From Geosiphon pyriformis (taxonomy: Eukaryota; Glomeromycota; Glomeromycetes; Archaeosporales; Geosiphonaceae): a stretch of DNA of 64,000 nucleotides. This document shows, piece by piece, positions 1 through 12,946 of the stretch (position 1 is the stretch's first letter; each line of letters starts with the position of its first letter). The notes beneath the pieces are model-generated. The model was not told the origin of the DNA, did no database searches, and worked only from the letters and a program-made list of their open reading frames with translations. A program made the position numbers and the translations under genes. The stretch covers positions 4,441 to 68,440 of the forward strand of contig JAAOMT010000769.1 of NCBI GenBank assembly GCA_016748015.1. The letters run 5' to 3'.

Positions 1-2637
1 GTTTTTTTTTTATATAATTGGTTTTGGCAAATCAAATAAAAATTTGATTGTTTTTACAAATGTTCTTTTTGATGTCAATTATATTTTAGTGAGTATTATT
101 TTTTATTCAAAAATTTGATAAATGCTAAGTAGTTTTCTAAGTCCATTGTTGTATTTGGTTTTAATATATATTATTAATAATTAAATTTATTAGTTTTTAC
201 TGATTTGTTTTATTTTACTGAATAACCAATCGAAATAAAATATCTATGTTTTAATTGTTTGTTTTTTTGCAATATTTAATGTTATAATTAAATTCGTTTA
301 AATAAATAATTTAGTAAAAAAGTCTTTTGTGGTTTAGTTTTTTTTATATTTTTTAATTAAATAAAAGCTTAGTAATTGGTATATATATTAAATTTATTTT
401 ATTAAATATTTGTTTCAATAAATTATACAATTGCTAAGCATTTTTTTAGTTGTTATATAGTTTTTTTTTGCTTATTATAAGATTTAATTACCATAAACTA
501 TGACTCATTTTTTTTGTGACAAAATAGCATTAAAAAAACATTAAAGACATTAGTATAAAAATAAATAGTTTGTTAAAATTAAGTTGCTTTAAGATTGGTT
601 TAATAATTAGTTTTTTCTTAAAAATTTCAAATGCTTTTTGCTAAAAGATATTTCAATGATAATTGATATTTTTTTTTAAAAGCTAATTAAATAAATATGC
701 AATTTTAGAAAATTTTTTAATAGATGTTTAGTAATATAAAGTTAATCCAAGAAAAAATTATAGTTCTAAAATGTTTATTAATTGTTTAAGCTTTTGTACT
801 TTTTCGACTTTGGTTAATGTAAAAAAAATTTATCTTTTATTACAAAATAATTTAAAAACTGGATAAATTGTTTTTAAAGAATGATTTAATAGAATTGATT
901 TTGAATTTGGTATTTTTTAAAAGATTAAAAACTTTTTAAAAATGTTTTAAATATTTATTTTAAGTTTTTAAGTATATAATAATATTATCAAGATATACAA
1001 AACAAACTTTTGATGTTTTAATTCAAATATTTTGTTTATTAATCTCTAAAATATAAGTAAAATATTTGTTAATCTAAAAGATATTACTATAAATTCATAA
1101 GTTTTATATTTTATAATAAATACAGTTTTTTTTTGCTGATAAAATTTATTTTTATTTGCCGAAATTTAACAGTTAAATCAATTTTTGTAAAATATGCTAA
1201 GCTATTAAATTGATTAAAAGTATTATTATTAATTTTTAGTAAAAAATACATGTTTTTTTTAGTAATTGTATTTAATTAATAATAATAAACACAAAATTAT
1301 AATTTTTTTTTTCTTAGATATTATTATAACAAAAATATTCATTGATTCTTGGTTTTTTGTATAAATTTTAATTTTTTGATTTAATTTTTTTTTTGATAAA
1401 TTTATTATTTTGTTAATTTAATTAATAATATTTTAAATAAATAGACTGGATATTTTTGGTTTTATTTATATGTTTAATTATTAAGAATTAAATTTTAAAC
1501 ACTTTTTTTTAAATGTTTTTTATACTACTTTGCTTTTTTTATCTAGAATTAAGCTGACCGATTCTTAATCTTTAAATAAGAATAAACATAATTTGTATTT
1601 ATTATTAAGGAGTAAAAAAATAGTTGTATTAGTATTATATACAAAAACTATATTATTAATAAATTTTTTTTTTAAGTTGTTATTTGAATATCCTTTTAAA
1701 TATATTATAATAAATAGATTTTTCTATTAACATATATATTATCTAAAAATTTTTTATTATTATTAAAAATAGTAAAAATTAATTAGGTCTTTTTATCATC
1801 TTTTTTTTCTTTAAAATTATCAAAATTATTAAATTTATTATTATTATTGTAATGTAATTATTGTTGTTAAATTATTACAAAAAAAATAGTTTAATATTAG
1901 TATTTAATTGTAATTAATATGGCTTTACTACAAATTGTAAATTTATAAAATTTATAATCTAAAAAAGTTTTTACTTTTTTTAACTATTTAATTCCAAAAA
2001 TTATGGTATAATACTTTGCTTTTAATACTTTTATATCAATTTCAATATACATATTATTAATTTTACTAGACATAAATACAATATTTAGTTATTGCAAAGT
2101 AAAAAATAAACAAATAATTAACTAAATCTTATTTAATTTTAATATTTTGTATTATTGTGTCCTAAAAGATTTCATTTACAAAAAGTGTATTTTGTACATA
2201 ATTTTGTTTTTTTTTCAATAGCAAACTTATAATGTTTGGTTTCTAAGCATTTTTTATGTAATAATACTAATAGATTTCAATTTGCTCAAACTTATTTTCT
2301 TTATTGACATTATCAACTTAATTGTTCTTCAGAACTTAATCTTGATTTTGAAGTATAAGCACTACTTTTTTATGTTGGTTAATAAATTGTTTTAATCATA
2401 TTATTATCTTATTATAATTGTTATGTTTAATAGCATACTAAACAGTCTGTTATATGAGTTTTTACATTTCATTCTATTTTTGTTTTCTCTGTGTTATAAG
2501 ATATAAAACATTAGTAATGATTTTAAATATAGTTAAAAAATTTGGAATTACTATTTTATTAGAAAAATTTTTTGTAGTTTCTTAATTTACAAAGCAAAAA
2601 GCTTTAATAATTAAATTATTGTTTTTTTTTTATTAGT
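1..2637 (-). mobile_element. Ty3/Gypsy retrotransposon relic, left-arm copy
   Basis: Read on the minus strand this segment holds broken pieces of a Ty3/Gypsy polyprotein. At 984-995 it reads YLDN, the RT YxDD box with Asp to Asn, followed by IIIY and, after a stop in place of a Trp, a stretch like the usual EEHLKHL-VF segment. At 1,177-1,179 lies the Asp of FTKIDLT, the RT motif A. Near 1,975-2,045 is a decayed IIFGIK-stop-LKK, like the (I/V)LGxxWL motif downstream of the Gypsy protease. There are many in-frame stops, so it is dead. The same element runs forward in the right arm. The left copy supplies the RT sequence missing from the assembly gap there. Confidence 0.82.
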
Positions 2638-2786
2638 ATACTATTAAAAAACTTCTTTCTTTCCTTCATCCAAAATTCCCAAAAAAGAGTCAAAAGTTTT
2701 TTTGAAAGAAGTTTTTTACCATTCAGTACGATAAATCAAAACCGTTTTTCGATTACGAGGCCACTGTTGGCTCTGTTATTGCTGTT

Positions 2787-4577
2787 ATAAAAAAGACTGC
2801 TAAAGTTTCTGGTTCTAAAAGTGGTTTTAAAGTGGTTGTATCAAGAAAAAAGAGGAAGGGAGGTGTGTTGGCAGAGGGTGTTGATAACGGAAGGGTTGCT
2901 GTTGAAGTTCCTGGTGTTTGTTCATGGAGTTCGGAGACTGGAGATACTACTGAGTCTGAAAGTGTTGATATGGAAGAGGAGTGTCTGGTGGAGAAAACCA
3001 GCTTTGATTATGGTGAAGGTGGAGCTCTGGCTGGTGGAGATTATGATCAGATGCCCACAAGTTCGAAGGTTAAAACCAAAAAGGCATTGAGCAAGTCATT
3101 GGGGAAAATTGACTTCTCAAAAGATGGTAGTGATGATGGTGTTCTCTCGGATGCTTCTCTTGAGCTCCCTCCTTCTGTGAGAAATTTGGTCAATGTTTCA
3201 GTCAGGAAATCATTCGCATTGAATATTGGCTTGGATAAAGTGGCCGGCAAATCTTCTCAGGAAAAACTTGTGGTGGTAAGGAAGTTGTTTTCTGGAATCA
3301 ATGGTTTTGGGGGGGCATCTACCCCCTCAAAATTCTCAGGGATCATCAGGGCGACATTCACTTCCAAATCAAGTCTAATGAAAGCTACTGATAAAGCTGC
3401 AAATGTGAAGATCTTAGTAAACGCCGATCTCAAAAAAGCATCTGGGCGATCAAATTGGGCTGTGGTCGTAAAAGAAATTCTGGTTGGAACATTGTCTAAG
3501 GCTGTGCGTGCTGCACTATCCAAGTTTGGAGTTATTAGGACGATCAAGATGCAGTTAATCAGGCTGTGGCAGAAGGCGGTGGTGAAATTTGAACAATTGG
3601 ATCAGGCTGATTTGGCTGCAGCTGAGTGGTCCATCTTAATCAGGAAAGATGCTGTGCGTATGGCTAGGGCTGATTCAGACAAGGAAGCATGGGATGTTAG
3701 GGACCGACATAGGGTGCTGCTCTATACGTTGCCGATGGGAACCAATGCTCATGATATCTGGGACTTTATTAGATCTGTGGGTGGGAAAACGTGCATCATT
3801 GATCGTCTTTCTGTTACGTATTGGGCCAGGTGTGCTGTTGTTTGTTTTGACTCTGCTGAATCATTGGATGCTGCAGTGGGAACCACGCCAGTACTCAGGA
3901 ACACTAATCTCCGCTGGTCTTGCCTTATTTCTGCTAAATGCGCCAAGTGTGAGAAATTGGGTCACATGTCATTGGGTTGTGCAGTTGGTGGGAAATTGTC
4001 TTCTAGTAGTTCACTGCGTAGGGTTTTCTCAGATACGGATAAAAGCAGGCTGGCAACCATCTATGCCAAACGCTCGGCTCCGGTTGCCCATCCAGTCTCT
4101 TTTGGTGGTCTCTCTTGGGCAAAGGTTGCTTGCGAGTCTTTTTTGCTCCCCCTCTCTGGTCAGAATGTTGTGGTAACAAATGGCTCCTCTTCAGAGATAA
4201 AGCCGTCCCAACCGGTTACGATGGAAGTCAATGATAGGTTTGCCGCTCTTGAGTGCAGTCTCGCCAGCCTTGCAGAGCAAGTTGGTAAGCTGGTTAAGAG
4301 GTTGGATGCATTCGGGCCAACGGTTTCCCAGTCTAGCCCTGGATGTCAGCCGTTGATAACCTCTTCATTACAGGATCAAGAGGCAGATGTAGTGATGAGT
4401 GAGGGTTTGAATGTGTCCACTAGTGGTGAGAATGTCGCAGGAGCGGTGTCTTTTGATATGTCTTCGGTGTCTAAGCTGGAAAACAGCATAAAGTGTCTAA
4501 TGGAAACAGTTCTGGGCCTTTCGGCCAAAGTGGACAGTTTAGGTGCGCTTTCGGTATCTCTACCTCTTACTCAATGA
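2787..4577 (+). pseudogene. LINE copy 1 ORF1 (gag-like, zinc knuckle), start codon lost
   Basis: The frame is open from 2,787 to the TGA at 4,575-4,577. It encodes a Ser/Val-rich protein with one CCHC knuckle, CX2CX4HX4C, near 3,940-3,981 (CAKCEKLGHMSLGC). ORF1 proteins of this kind bind the element RNA in the ribonucleoprotein particle; that role is known for the family and not shown here. The likely original start is the codon at 2,787: it is ATA here but ATG at 35,652 in copy 2, and a stop lies in frame upstream. No other ATG lies before about 2,970. The body of the ORF is otherwise intact, so the start loss (G to A) may be the only lesion in ORF1. Confidence 0.8.
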
Positions 4578-7500
4578 GCAGTTTAGTCTGGAAAGTTGCT
4601 ACGTGCAATGTCAGGGGCATGAACAATCCCGCTAAGCAAGAAGACATTATTAGGTGGCATAAGGAAATGAACAATTTAGTCTCTATCATTACTGAAACAA
4701 AATTAAAGAGTAGGGTTCGTCCGTGGATTGCAGACAAGTTTGATGGTGTCCGAGTGTTCACTTCTGGTTTGGACTCTGGTCACTTGGGTGCGGGTGTTGC
4801 TGTTATCATGAACGATTCTTTGGCTCATCATGTGTGCAAGGTTTCTGAGGTGCTTGGTTGGCTCCTTTCCATTAAATTACTTTTTAAGAGTAAACTTTCT
4901 GTGTTGATTTTGGGGCTTTATGCTGATGCTTCTTCAGTGGTTTGGTTTTTTCAAGCTGGTGAAATCAATTCTCTCATTGCAAAGACTGTCAACAAATCTT
5001 CTTTCATTATTCTCGGTGGCAATTTTAATGAAGACGGCTCTCATAAATGTGCAAGTTTCAAAAAATGCTTTGATTTGGGTCTGGTCAATTCTTTAGTTGG
5101 CAGCCCGGCTGCAAAAATGCCCACTTGGGAAAATTCTAGGGGTGTTAAGAAAACAATTGATTACGTGTTTGTCTCCTCAAGTCTTGTCAATGCAATAGTG
5201 CATCGTGAGGTTTTGAATGTCAGTGAGCATTTTGACACAGACCATCAAGCTGTTTCAGTGGATTTGGGTCTGGGTGGGCTCTTGGATATGCGTTTGAATT
5301 CTCTTCGCAAGCAAGCGAATAAAGATCATTGGAAGTTTGACATCAAAAGTGCCAATGAAGCTAAGTGGTTGGAGTTCAGGGATGCCTCAGCTGCTAATGT
5401 CTCTATGTTCTCGGATGCTTTCGGTGTGGCAGTAAAATTTTCAGATGTGGACGCTATGTGGGACATTGTTCACAAGATTATGGTTCTTTCAGCAGGTGGT
5501 ACATTTAAGAAAAAATGGTTCAAAGATTTTGATGGCATGTTCACCAAGAATTCTTCTAGGATTCACAAGCTGGAGCTGCTGGTTTCTAAGTTGGTCAAGG
5601 CTTCACGTTTGGCTTCTAGTAATGGTTTTGCCTCTTTGTTGGAGGTGTGGCACAGACTCGACTCCCCTGGTGCATCAGTGGTTAAGTCTCTGTTTCTTTC
5701 AGGTTCTAATTTTGATCTTATTCGTTTTGCACTGGCCAAAGCTAGAAAATCATACTGCTCCTTCAAGTTAGTGAAATCCAAGCGTGCTGAGGAATCCTCA
5801 ATCAAGCAAGCTATTGGTAAGAGAATGGAGAGTTTTGAGCTGAACAAGGGTCACACCATTAGGAGTGTTTTGGAGTGTCCTCTTCGCAAAGTGGTCCTGG
5901 ATCATTTGGTTGTAGAAGATGAGTTGATTTTAGAGCCTGATTTGGTTAAGTCTAAGGTGGACGAAATTATGGAGAGATGGACCAGAAAACGTGAAGTGGT
6001 GTCTGACTTATCTGAGGATTGAACCCATCAATATCAGCCTCTGGATTACGTATTCGATGGTGCTTTCTCTGATGTCATGTGTTTGATTAGTTTTGATGAG
6101 TTGTTAGCTGTTGTTAAGAATCTTCTTGATGGAAAAGCGGCTGGTCTTTCTGGTATCTCCAATGAATTATGGAAACATTGTGACAAATCTGTTTTGGATA
6201 TGCTTTTGGTGCTCTTGAATTTCTGTTTGGTTGGCGAGTCGGTCCCTGGGCCTTGGAGAGAAGCTTGGGTTTTGATGATTCCTAAACCATATAAATGGGA
6301 GGGAGTTCTCACGAACACCCATCCTATAGCTTTAATTAAAACGGCCTGCAAGATTCTCTCCAAGATCCTTTCGGATAGGATCTTTCTGGCTTGCAGCACT
6401 TTTGATGTTCTTTGTGGGGACAATTTTTTGGTTTTGAAGGGTATGATGACTCAATTTTCCATTTTTGCTATCAGTTCTGTGGTTGAGGATGCCTTGGAAA
6501 AGAACCGTAAACTTTGGCTGGTTTTACAGGACATGTGCAAGGCTTATAACTCAGTTGGTTGGGAACATCTTAGGAGGAGTCTAGTCAGGATCAAAATGTG
6601 TGACAGGTTTATTAAATTTTTTGGCAGTATTCACAATGGTCGCGTCAACAAAGTGATGACCGACTTTGGCTTAACTGATGGGTATTGTGTCCACGATAGG
6701 CTGGATCAAGGGGAAGTTTTCTCGCCTCTTCTCTGGCGTATTTTTTATGATTCACTTTTGTGTAAGGTCAAGAGACAGGATAGTGTGTATGGCTACAGAT
6801 TGAATTCTCATTTCATATTAAGGACTGGCCAGGTGGATCCTCGAGCTGGGCTGTCTTCATTTCTTGCTGCCGGTGCTTTTGTTGATGATACTATCTGGAT
6901 TGGTAGCAGCCAGGCTGCTACACAATGCATCCTTGATGTTGCTAGCGAGTTTTTTAGGTTTAATGATATTTCTATAAACAATGACAAAACGGTGGCCATC
7001 CCCATCAATTGCCGGGTGCTGGATCCTTATTTGACTATTAGTGGTGCACTTATTTCCATTGCCAAGAGAGGGGAATCTCATCGCTATTTGGGTATTTTTT
7101 TGTCTTCTGAGGGTCTTTCGAAGCCCAGCTTGGCTAAGGCCCAGGCTGATGTATGGTTCTTTGCAAATCTTGTTTTAAGAAAGGCAATTTCGGACAAACA
7201 GTATGCATATTTGGTGTCTGCAGTTCTTTTCCCTATCATCAGCTACAGGACTCAGTTCAGTTTTGTTTCTGTTGGTGTTTGTAGTAAATGGGATGCTCTG
7301 GTTCGCAAGGTCTTAAAGTCCAAGTCTGGGTTGCCATGTGATTTTCCCAGTGATGTATTTCATCACCTCTCTTTGTACAATTTAAAAACTTTCGAAAAGA
7401 TACAGGCTGAGAGTAAATCGGCCTCCGTTGTTGCTTTCGCGAATTCTACTGGTGTCTTGGGTTGCTTGTTTTCTCATAGATCTCATGACCTCCAGGTTTT

Positions 7501-9262
7501 CAGCTGGCGTCTTTGTCATCCTTTGCTGTTTCCGGTTCATGTTGGTATCAGTCCCTTGGATAATTTTTTGGTGGGTGTGGTTTGCATTTTTTCTGGGTGT
7601 GATTTGTCTTTGGAAGGCCCTCTGGATTGTGTTTTTCGTCGTCGGTGTGGTACTCCTATGTCTTTGGTTCTTGGTGAATCCTGTTTTTTCAAGTGCATCT
7701 CTTTGCTCAGGCATTATGGAATTGCTTTCGTGGAACAGCTTCATAACCATAATGGTGATGTTTTCAGTTGAGGTACCTTCAAACACTGGAAGAGACTAGA
7801 CCCTCATGGCCCAGTCTCTTTCTGGTTTGATTTTTCTGTTTGCTTTCTTGGTGGTGTTGTTCTTCTTTCCTCAAGTTCTTCTTTGGTAGATGGTCAAGCT
7901 GTGTCTGATATTCGTCTTTCTCATAATTTTGGTGTGATTCGTGACACTTTGCCAACCATTGATGCTGCCCGCCTTTCTGTGTATACGGATGGGTCTCTTT
8001 CTGGTCTGGGCACTGCTGACATGAGAGCAGATGCTGCCACTTTTTTTGAGGATGTTAACTTGGGTTTGGGTGTTGGGGTGTCTGGTTTGGTTTCTTCTAC
8101 TCTGATGAAACTGCAGGCCATAGCTTTGGTCCTTGAATGTGTTCCTTTTTCTCGTTTGATTGACTTGTTCTCGGATAGCCAGACTGCTTTAGATGCATGT
8201 AGGTCGGAGTCTTTGCTAGTTTGTCTGGATTTCAGAAACTGCTGTTGGATCAAGCGTTATCATATTGCCACTGTCATTCGTCAAAAGAATTTGGATGTGA
8301 ATTGGGTTAAGGTGAAAGGTCATTCAGGTGTCTCAGGCAACGAGCATGCTGATGCGCTTGCCAAGGGTGCTGCTCGCTCTGCTTGGCACCTACTTCATTT
8401 AGTCAGTGAACGTTTTCTATGTGCTGGTGGCACAGCAGTTTCTGGTAATTCTAGACACTTTGTTCGTGATGTTTTCCAGTCGTTTCACCAAGCTCGTTGG
8501 GAGATTGGAGAGGGTTCTTGTGTTATGGATGATAGTTTGCGTGCTGATATCAATTGGTCTATGTCTTCTATGGTGTGGCACCCCGATTCTCACTTGGCAT
8601 CCAGTTTTACCAGTATGCGCATGGCGGGATGTCGTACTTACTTTATGAAGGCTCTTCATCATCGGCTTCTTGTTGCTGTGCGCAAGCATTTATATGACAG
8701 GAGTTACCCCAGTGTGGTCTGTCTGTTTTGTGGTGATGTTGAGACCTCAGATCATGTCTTTTTGTGTCCTCAGGATGCCGTTGGCCATGCTCGTTTGTTG
8801 GGCGCACATGCTTCAACTTGGGAGGCTCTTTCTGGCCTTTCTCACTCTTCTTCATGTGTCTTACAGGCCTTAGTTTCTTGTGTTTCTGAGATTGGAGTTA
8901 GTGTTGCTCTGTGTAAGGGTTTTGTTTTTGATAAATGGTTTTGTGAGTCTATTTCAGTCTTTAAAGATTCTAGGGAGGGTGCTAAGAGGATTGTAAGCTT
9001 TGTGTGTAAGTTTTGTTTAGCATTTTGGAATGATGTTTGGTTGGTCCGGGCCAGACACCGAGCATTTATGGAGAAGCATAGTTTGATTCCAAGTGATGGC
9101 TCCATTCCTGCTTCGGTTTCTGGTTTGCCTAAGGTGCTTTTGGCTGGTGTGGTCAGATTGCTGGAGGTGGCTGAGGCATTTGGTGTTGGTTTTGGGTTTC
9201 GTAAATTTTGTCCATTTTTTTCAGGTATTGGAGATTCAGTTTCTGTGCATATAAGTGTATAG
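4574..9262 (+). pseudogene. LINE copy 1 ORF2: endonuclease, reverse transcriptase, RNase H, zinc finger
   Basis: One continuous frame of 1,563 codons is broken only by two TGA codons, at 6,020-6,022 and 7,769-7,771. The second replaces a Trp that is TGG in copy 2; the first sits at the end of a Trp-compatible context. Domains in order are: APE-type endonuclease (about 4,590-5,280, with ATCNVRG, TETK, GGNFN, TDHQAVS); reverse transcriptase (about 6,080-7,400, with LQDMCKAY at 6,524-6,547 and FVDD at 6,878-6,889); RNase H (about 7,970-8,380, with TDGS, SDSQ, GNEHAD); and a CX2CX7HX3C zinc motif near 8,720-8,770. The endonuclease GGDFN Asp is Asn at 5,021-5,023, and the RNase H Glu is Lys at 8,108-8,110; copy 2 keeps the acidic residue at both. 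The start overlaps the ORF1 stop as ATGA, suggesting termination-reinitiation. The copy cannot move by itself as read. Confidence 0.9.
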
Positions 9263-9724
9263 TGTAATCCTGACTGGCTCGAGTGACTGGTGACGTGTAG
9301 AAAGCGCATGATTCGCACCTAGTTTAGATCATTTGTATGATGTATAGCACTAGGTCGCATTTGGATCTCACTCGTTAAAATATAAAAAAAAAAAAATACT
9401 ATTACAAAAGTATTATTTGAATATTAAATTCCACAATTTTTGAATATAATATTACTTAAAAATAATAGCAATAAACAATACTATAAGATATATTAAATAA
9501 ACATAAATAAAAATAAGAAACAGAATTAATAATTATAATAAAATATGAATATTTGCTGTTTTTTGATCATAGATTTGTGACTTTCTATATTTTTTTAATG
9601 TATTTTTATTGACTTTAGCAACTATTAATTTTAATAAAATTTGTTTTATATTATATACATCCTTAATAAACTCACTTATTATATTAAGACCAAAATTCTA
9701 AATATTAAAATGTTGTTAGATAAA

Positions 9725-11160
9725 TAACTTAAAAAAGTACATTAGGAAATAAATTTTTTTATTTTATTATAAATATTAATATTCAATGATAATTAACTTA
9801 CAATAAAGTATAGGCATTATATCATTTCTAAATATTCTATAAATAAGATATAAAACATAAGATATTAAGTTATTTATTTGTTAATCTCAAAAAAAATGTT
9901 TATGGTCAATTAATATAATTTTTATACAAGATAAGAATGTATGATATTCAAAAAAATAATTTTATTTTATCTTATTTTTAAGTTTTACATCTAATATATC
10001 AGCAAAATTACAAACTGCTATTTGCTAAAAGGATGTATTTAATAATATTATTAAGACTTTTAATACAAAAAGTAATTTGAATTTCTGCAATAAATATTTT
10101 TGATGTAAATACATAGACTATTGCTTATTAATTAGAATAAAGAGCTCTCATTAAGTAATTTTTAATATTAACATATATTTTAGTAAGCTGTAACTATTGT
10201 TTATAAAAAGATTTTTTACATAAACTATTGTAACATAAAAAAAAATTATAAACAAAACTTTTATATTAATTATAAAGCTTTAACTTGAGATTTCATAATA
10301 AGTTTTCATTAATGTAAAAAATACAATAAATTTGATAAGTTGTTTTGTATACTTAAGCAACTACTATATCTGCTGTAAAATTAATATCAGTAATAAACAT
10401 TAATAATTTTGTTATTGTTGCTTTTTTTGTGTATTCTAGAATCTATTTATACAATTTAGCAGTTTTATTTAATATAAGGACTTGTGCAATAAAATGGAAT
10501 TTAGTGTTATTGTCTACAATAAAAAAGAGAAAAAATAATATTTGATAGTGATTAATTTTTGCTGTATTGTTATTTAGAACAATATTATAGTACTTTAACC
10601 AAAAAACAACTTGTGCAGAAGACTTCTAAAATATACAGATAAGTCAATTTTTATCAATTTTAAATTTTACAACTTATTTGGAATCATTTAATTTGCAATT
10701 TATAAGAGTTGTCAACAAGCAGAATGTATTGTGCTTTTTATTGCTATAAACTTTAAATCTTTATATTGTATTCATAAAGTCACAATTAAGAATAAATATT
10801 GTTAAAAATTTTACTTTTAATAATTTTCTTTGAATAATAATTGATAAATTTGCACATTTTGTATAAAATTAGATCTTTTAAAGAATGTTATCTGAAATTT
10901 TTTAATACATCAAAACATATTTTCTAGTGTTAGAATATAATAAATAATTGTGTGTATTATTAAGAGTAGTATGAGTTATTTTGTGTAAATTTTTAGTGCA
11001 GTTAACATTAGTATATTAACTATATTCTTAATGTTTTGATTTGGTGTTCTGATAATTTTAAACATTGATCTTTTTTTTTGGTTTATATTGGTCACCAAAT
11101 TCATATCCAAAAATACAATATTTAATATTGCTATCTGGATGTTATTTTAATTTCTTTTAA
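9725..11160 (-). pseudogene. MULE-type transposase relic with FAR1-like finger, left-arm copy
   Basis: This is the minus-strand counterpart of the clearer copy at 47,880-49,330. On the minus strand it keeps VDNNTKF and, at 10,386-10,388, the Asp of ITDIN, which corresponds to the conserved TDxxxAM acidic position of MULE transposases. The right-arm copy has Asn there. The FAR1-type zinc-finger start lies near 11,160 (its Cys-rich opening is read in reverse around 11,090-11,120). Several stops interrupt the frame, so no protein is expected. Family: MuDR/FAR1-related DDE transposases, recognised from motif order only. Confidence 0.75.
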
Positions 11161-11704
11161 ATAACTCTAAATCTTTGTTGTTTACTATAGATTTTTATAA
11201 TTATATTGATGTTTTTTTATGTTTCAAAAACATAATTGGTGCAAAATTTTATAGCTAAATAAATATAAGAAAATCAAACACTAAATATGATTAAAATTAT
11301 AACTAAAAATTTTATCTCTATTTATAAATACTTGGTTATTTAATTGGTATAAATTTTTATTGATGTAATTATGAAATTGATTGGCCAGCTTTACATTAAA
11401 AATAAATTTTAAATTAGAATAGAAATAACTTTAATCTTTTAATACATGATTTTTTATTAGACATATATATATATCTTTCTTTAAAAGCAAACTGGTTATT
11501 TCTTTTTGTTCTGTATTTATATTAAAATATTAATCTTAATACAATATATAATATATAGAGTATTATATTTAAAATTGCTATTATACTATTAATCACAGTA
11601 CTAATTAGTATATTTAAGTGAATATTATCTAGAATAATTTGAAGAGTCAGATTTTGTATAATTTATTGCCTTTAATACTTTAGAATCTATAGTTTATACT
11701 TGAT

Positions 11705-12655
11705 ATTACTAGATATTTTTGGTCTCTTTTTTTAAATATTGTTAATGTTTGTTTACTGTGAATTTATGTTTTCTAAAAGCTAGTAAACTTCTAATAACTG
11801 AATTTATCTTTAAATTATTTCCTATAATTTAAACTGCTAAGCTTATAAGTAAAATGATCAATTTTGTATCAGTTACTTTATATAGTTATATTGTAGTAAA
11901 TATCAACTTTTTTCCAGAAATTGCTTGTTTGAAAGCTCATTAAAATATGTAGTTATTTTGCTGTAAAAATCAACTCTTTTACAGAAATCTTGTCTATAGA
12001 CTACTTTAATAATTTTAATAAAAAAATATAAAAATATAAAAAAAATAGAATTTTGTTAAGAGAATCGTTTTTTGGTCCAGACTTAAAGTTACTAACAAAT
12101 TACTAAAATTAATAACTAATTAATTTTAAAACATTAGTTAAATTTCAGAAAAATTTTAATATATAAATAGTTAAAAAATTTGATTTTTAAGTATTTAATA
12201 TTTATATTATTTTTTGTAAAGCTAATTAATGTAAATTATAAGTAAAATATAATGAAAAATATATTTTCTTAAAGAAAAAAGCTTTTTTTTATACAATTTG
12301 TTGTAATATTAGTTTATAAACTTGAACTTTCTTTTTTTTCTATGATTTCAATGAACTAAAGATATATTTTGACAAACTAAAAATATATTTCAATGAATTA
12401 CAAGTTATTTTGATGAACTATTAACTATTTTGGTAAATTATCTATTATTTTTACAAATTTTTACAAATTTTAGTGAATTCTTAAATATTATATAGTTTAG
12501 AGTATTGTATAATTTGATCATCCTAATTTCTTTTGTATAAATTGGATTATTAATTAAATAATAAGTAATAATTTGAAATAATATTAATATATGCTAATTA
12601 ATGATAGAAATTATAAGAGTAATTTTATGCTAGTTAATAGCTAAAATTCTATTGA
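11705..12655. repeat. Left-arm-specific block, possible solo LTR
   Basis: About 950 bp are present here but absent from the right arm, which passes directly from the counterpart of about 11,700 to that of about 12,660 (near 47,345-47,365). The block resembles 14,050-14,760 of the same arm along most of its length (by eye roughly two thirds identical). It could begin with TG at about 11,701 and end with CA at about 12,661, as an LTR would, but I could not find a convincing target-site duplication. Inside it, 12,345-12,480 is a degenerate tandem array with units of about 21 bp built on a TTTGATGAACTA-like core. Confidence 0.55.
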
Positions 12656-12908
12656 TAACACTAGTACACAAATTTCTATGCTTATATTTATAATATATAA
12701 GTTTTTTTGGTGATTTAAATACTATTTAAAACAAAAAAAACTTTTTGCTATGCAAGAATGAAAGCAGTTACACCAAAATTTTGATGTGTTTTTGTACTAC
12801 AATATACAGATGGCATACATCAAATTCAAAAGCTATATAATATAATATATGTAATTATTTTTAATTAATAAAAATAATTAATATTACATAATTTAAAACA
12901 GATTATGA

Positions 12909-12946
12909 CGTCGATCACTGCGCCATATATGGCGCAGTGATCGACG
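12909..12946. repeat. Perfect 38-bp palindrome, left arm
   Basis: Each half is 19 bp: CGTCGATCACTGCGCCATA followed by its exact reverse complement. It is about half G+C inside sequence that is over 80% A+T. Two CACGTG hexamers lie within 50 bp on the right. The right arm carries the same palindrome at 47,060-47,097 with one mismatch. It could extrude as a cruciform, or be two transposon terminal repeats joined head to head around a TA. Its function is unknown. Confidence 0.95.

Larger units (their letters stand above)
2647..9396 (+). mobile_element. LINE retrotransposon, copy 1 (RNase H-bearing)
   Basis: This is a full-length non-LTR element with a short 5' leader, ORF1, ORF2 and a 3' tail ending in a run of A. 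It is flanked by a 9-bp target-site duplication, ATACTATTA, at 2,638-2,646 and 9,396-9,404 (the first A may belong to the tail). The right arm has the unoccupied site at 49,640-49,648, so the insertion came after the arms formed. G+C content is far above the surroundings. ORF1 and ORF2 overlap as ATGA. A second, more decayed member of the same family lies at 35,506-42,257 in the same window orientation. Confidence 0.95.

Noticed and set aside
8643-8855. Minus-strand ORFs inside both LINEs
   Set aside because: They are antisense shadows of ORF1 and ORF2; no independent coding signal.
4574-9262. TGA read as Trp in LINE ORF2, which would open copy 1 completely
   Set aside because: Copy 2 has TAG as well as TGA at Trp positions, other losses (Asp to Asn, Glu to Lys) follow the same G-to-A pattern, and the core genes end in ordinary stops. 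Mutation explains it better than recoding.
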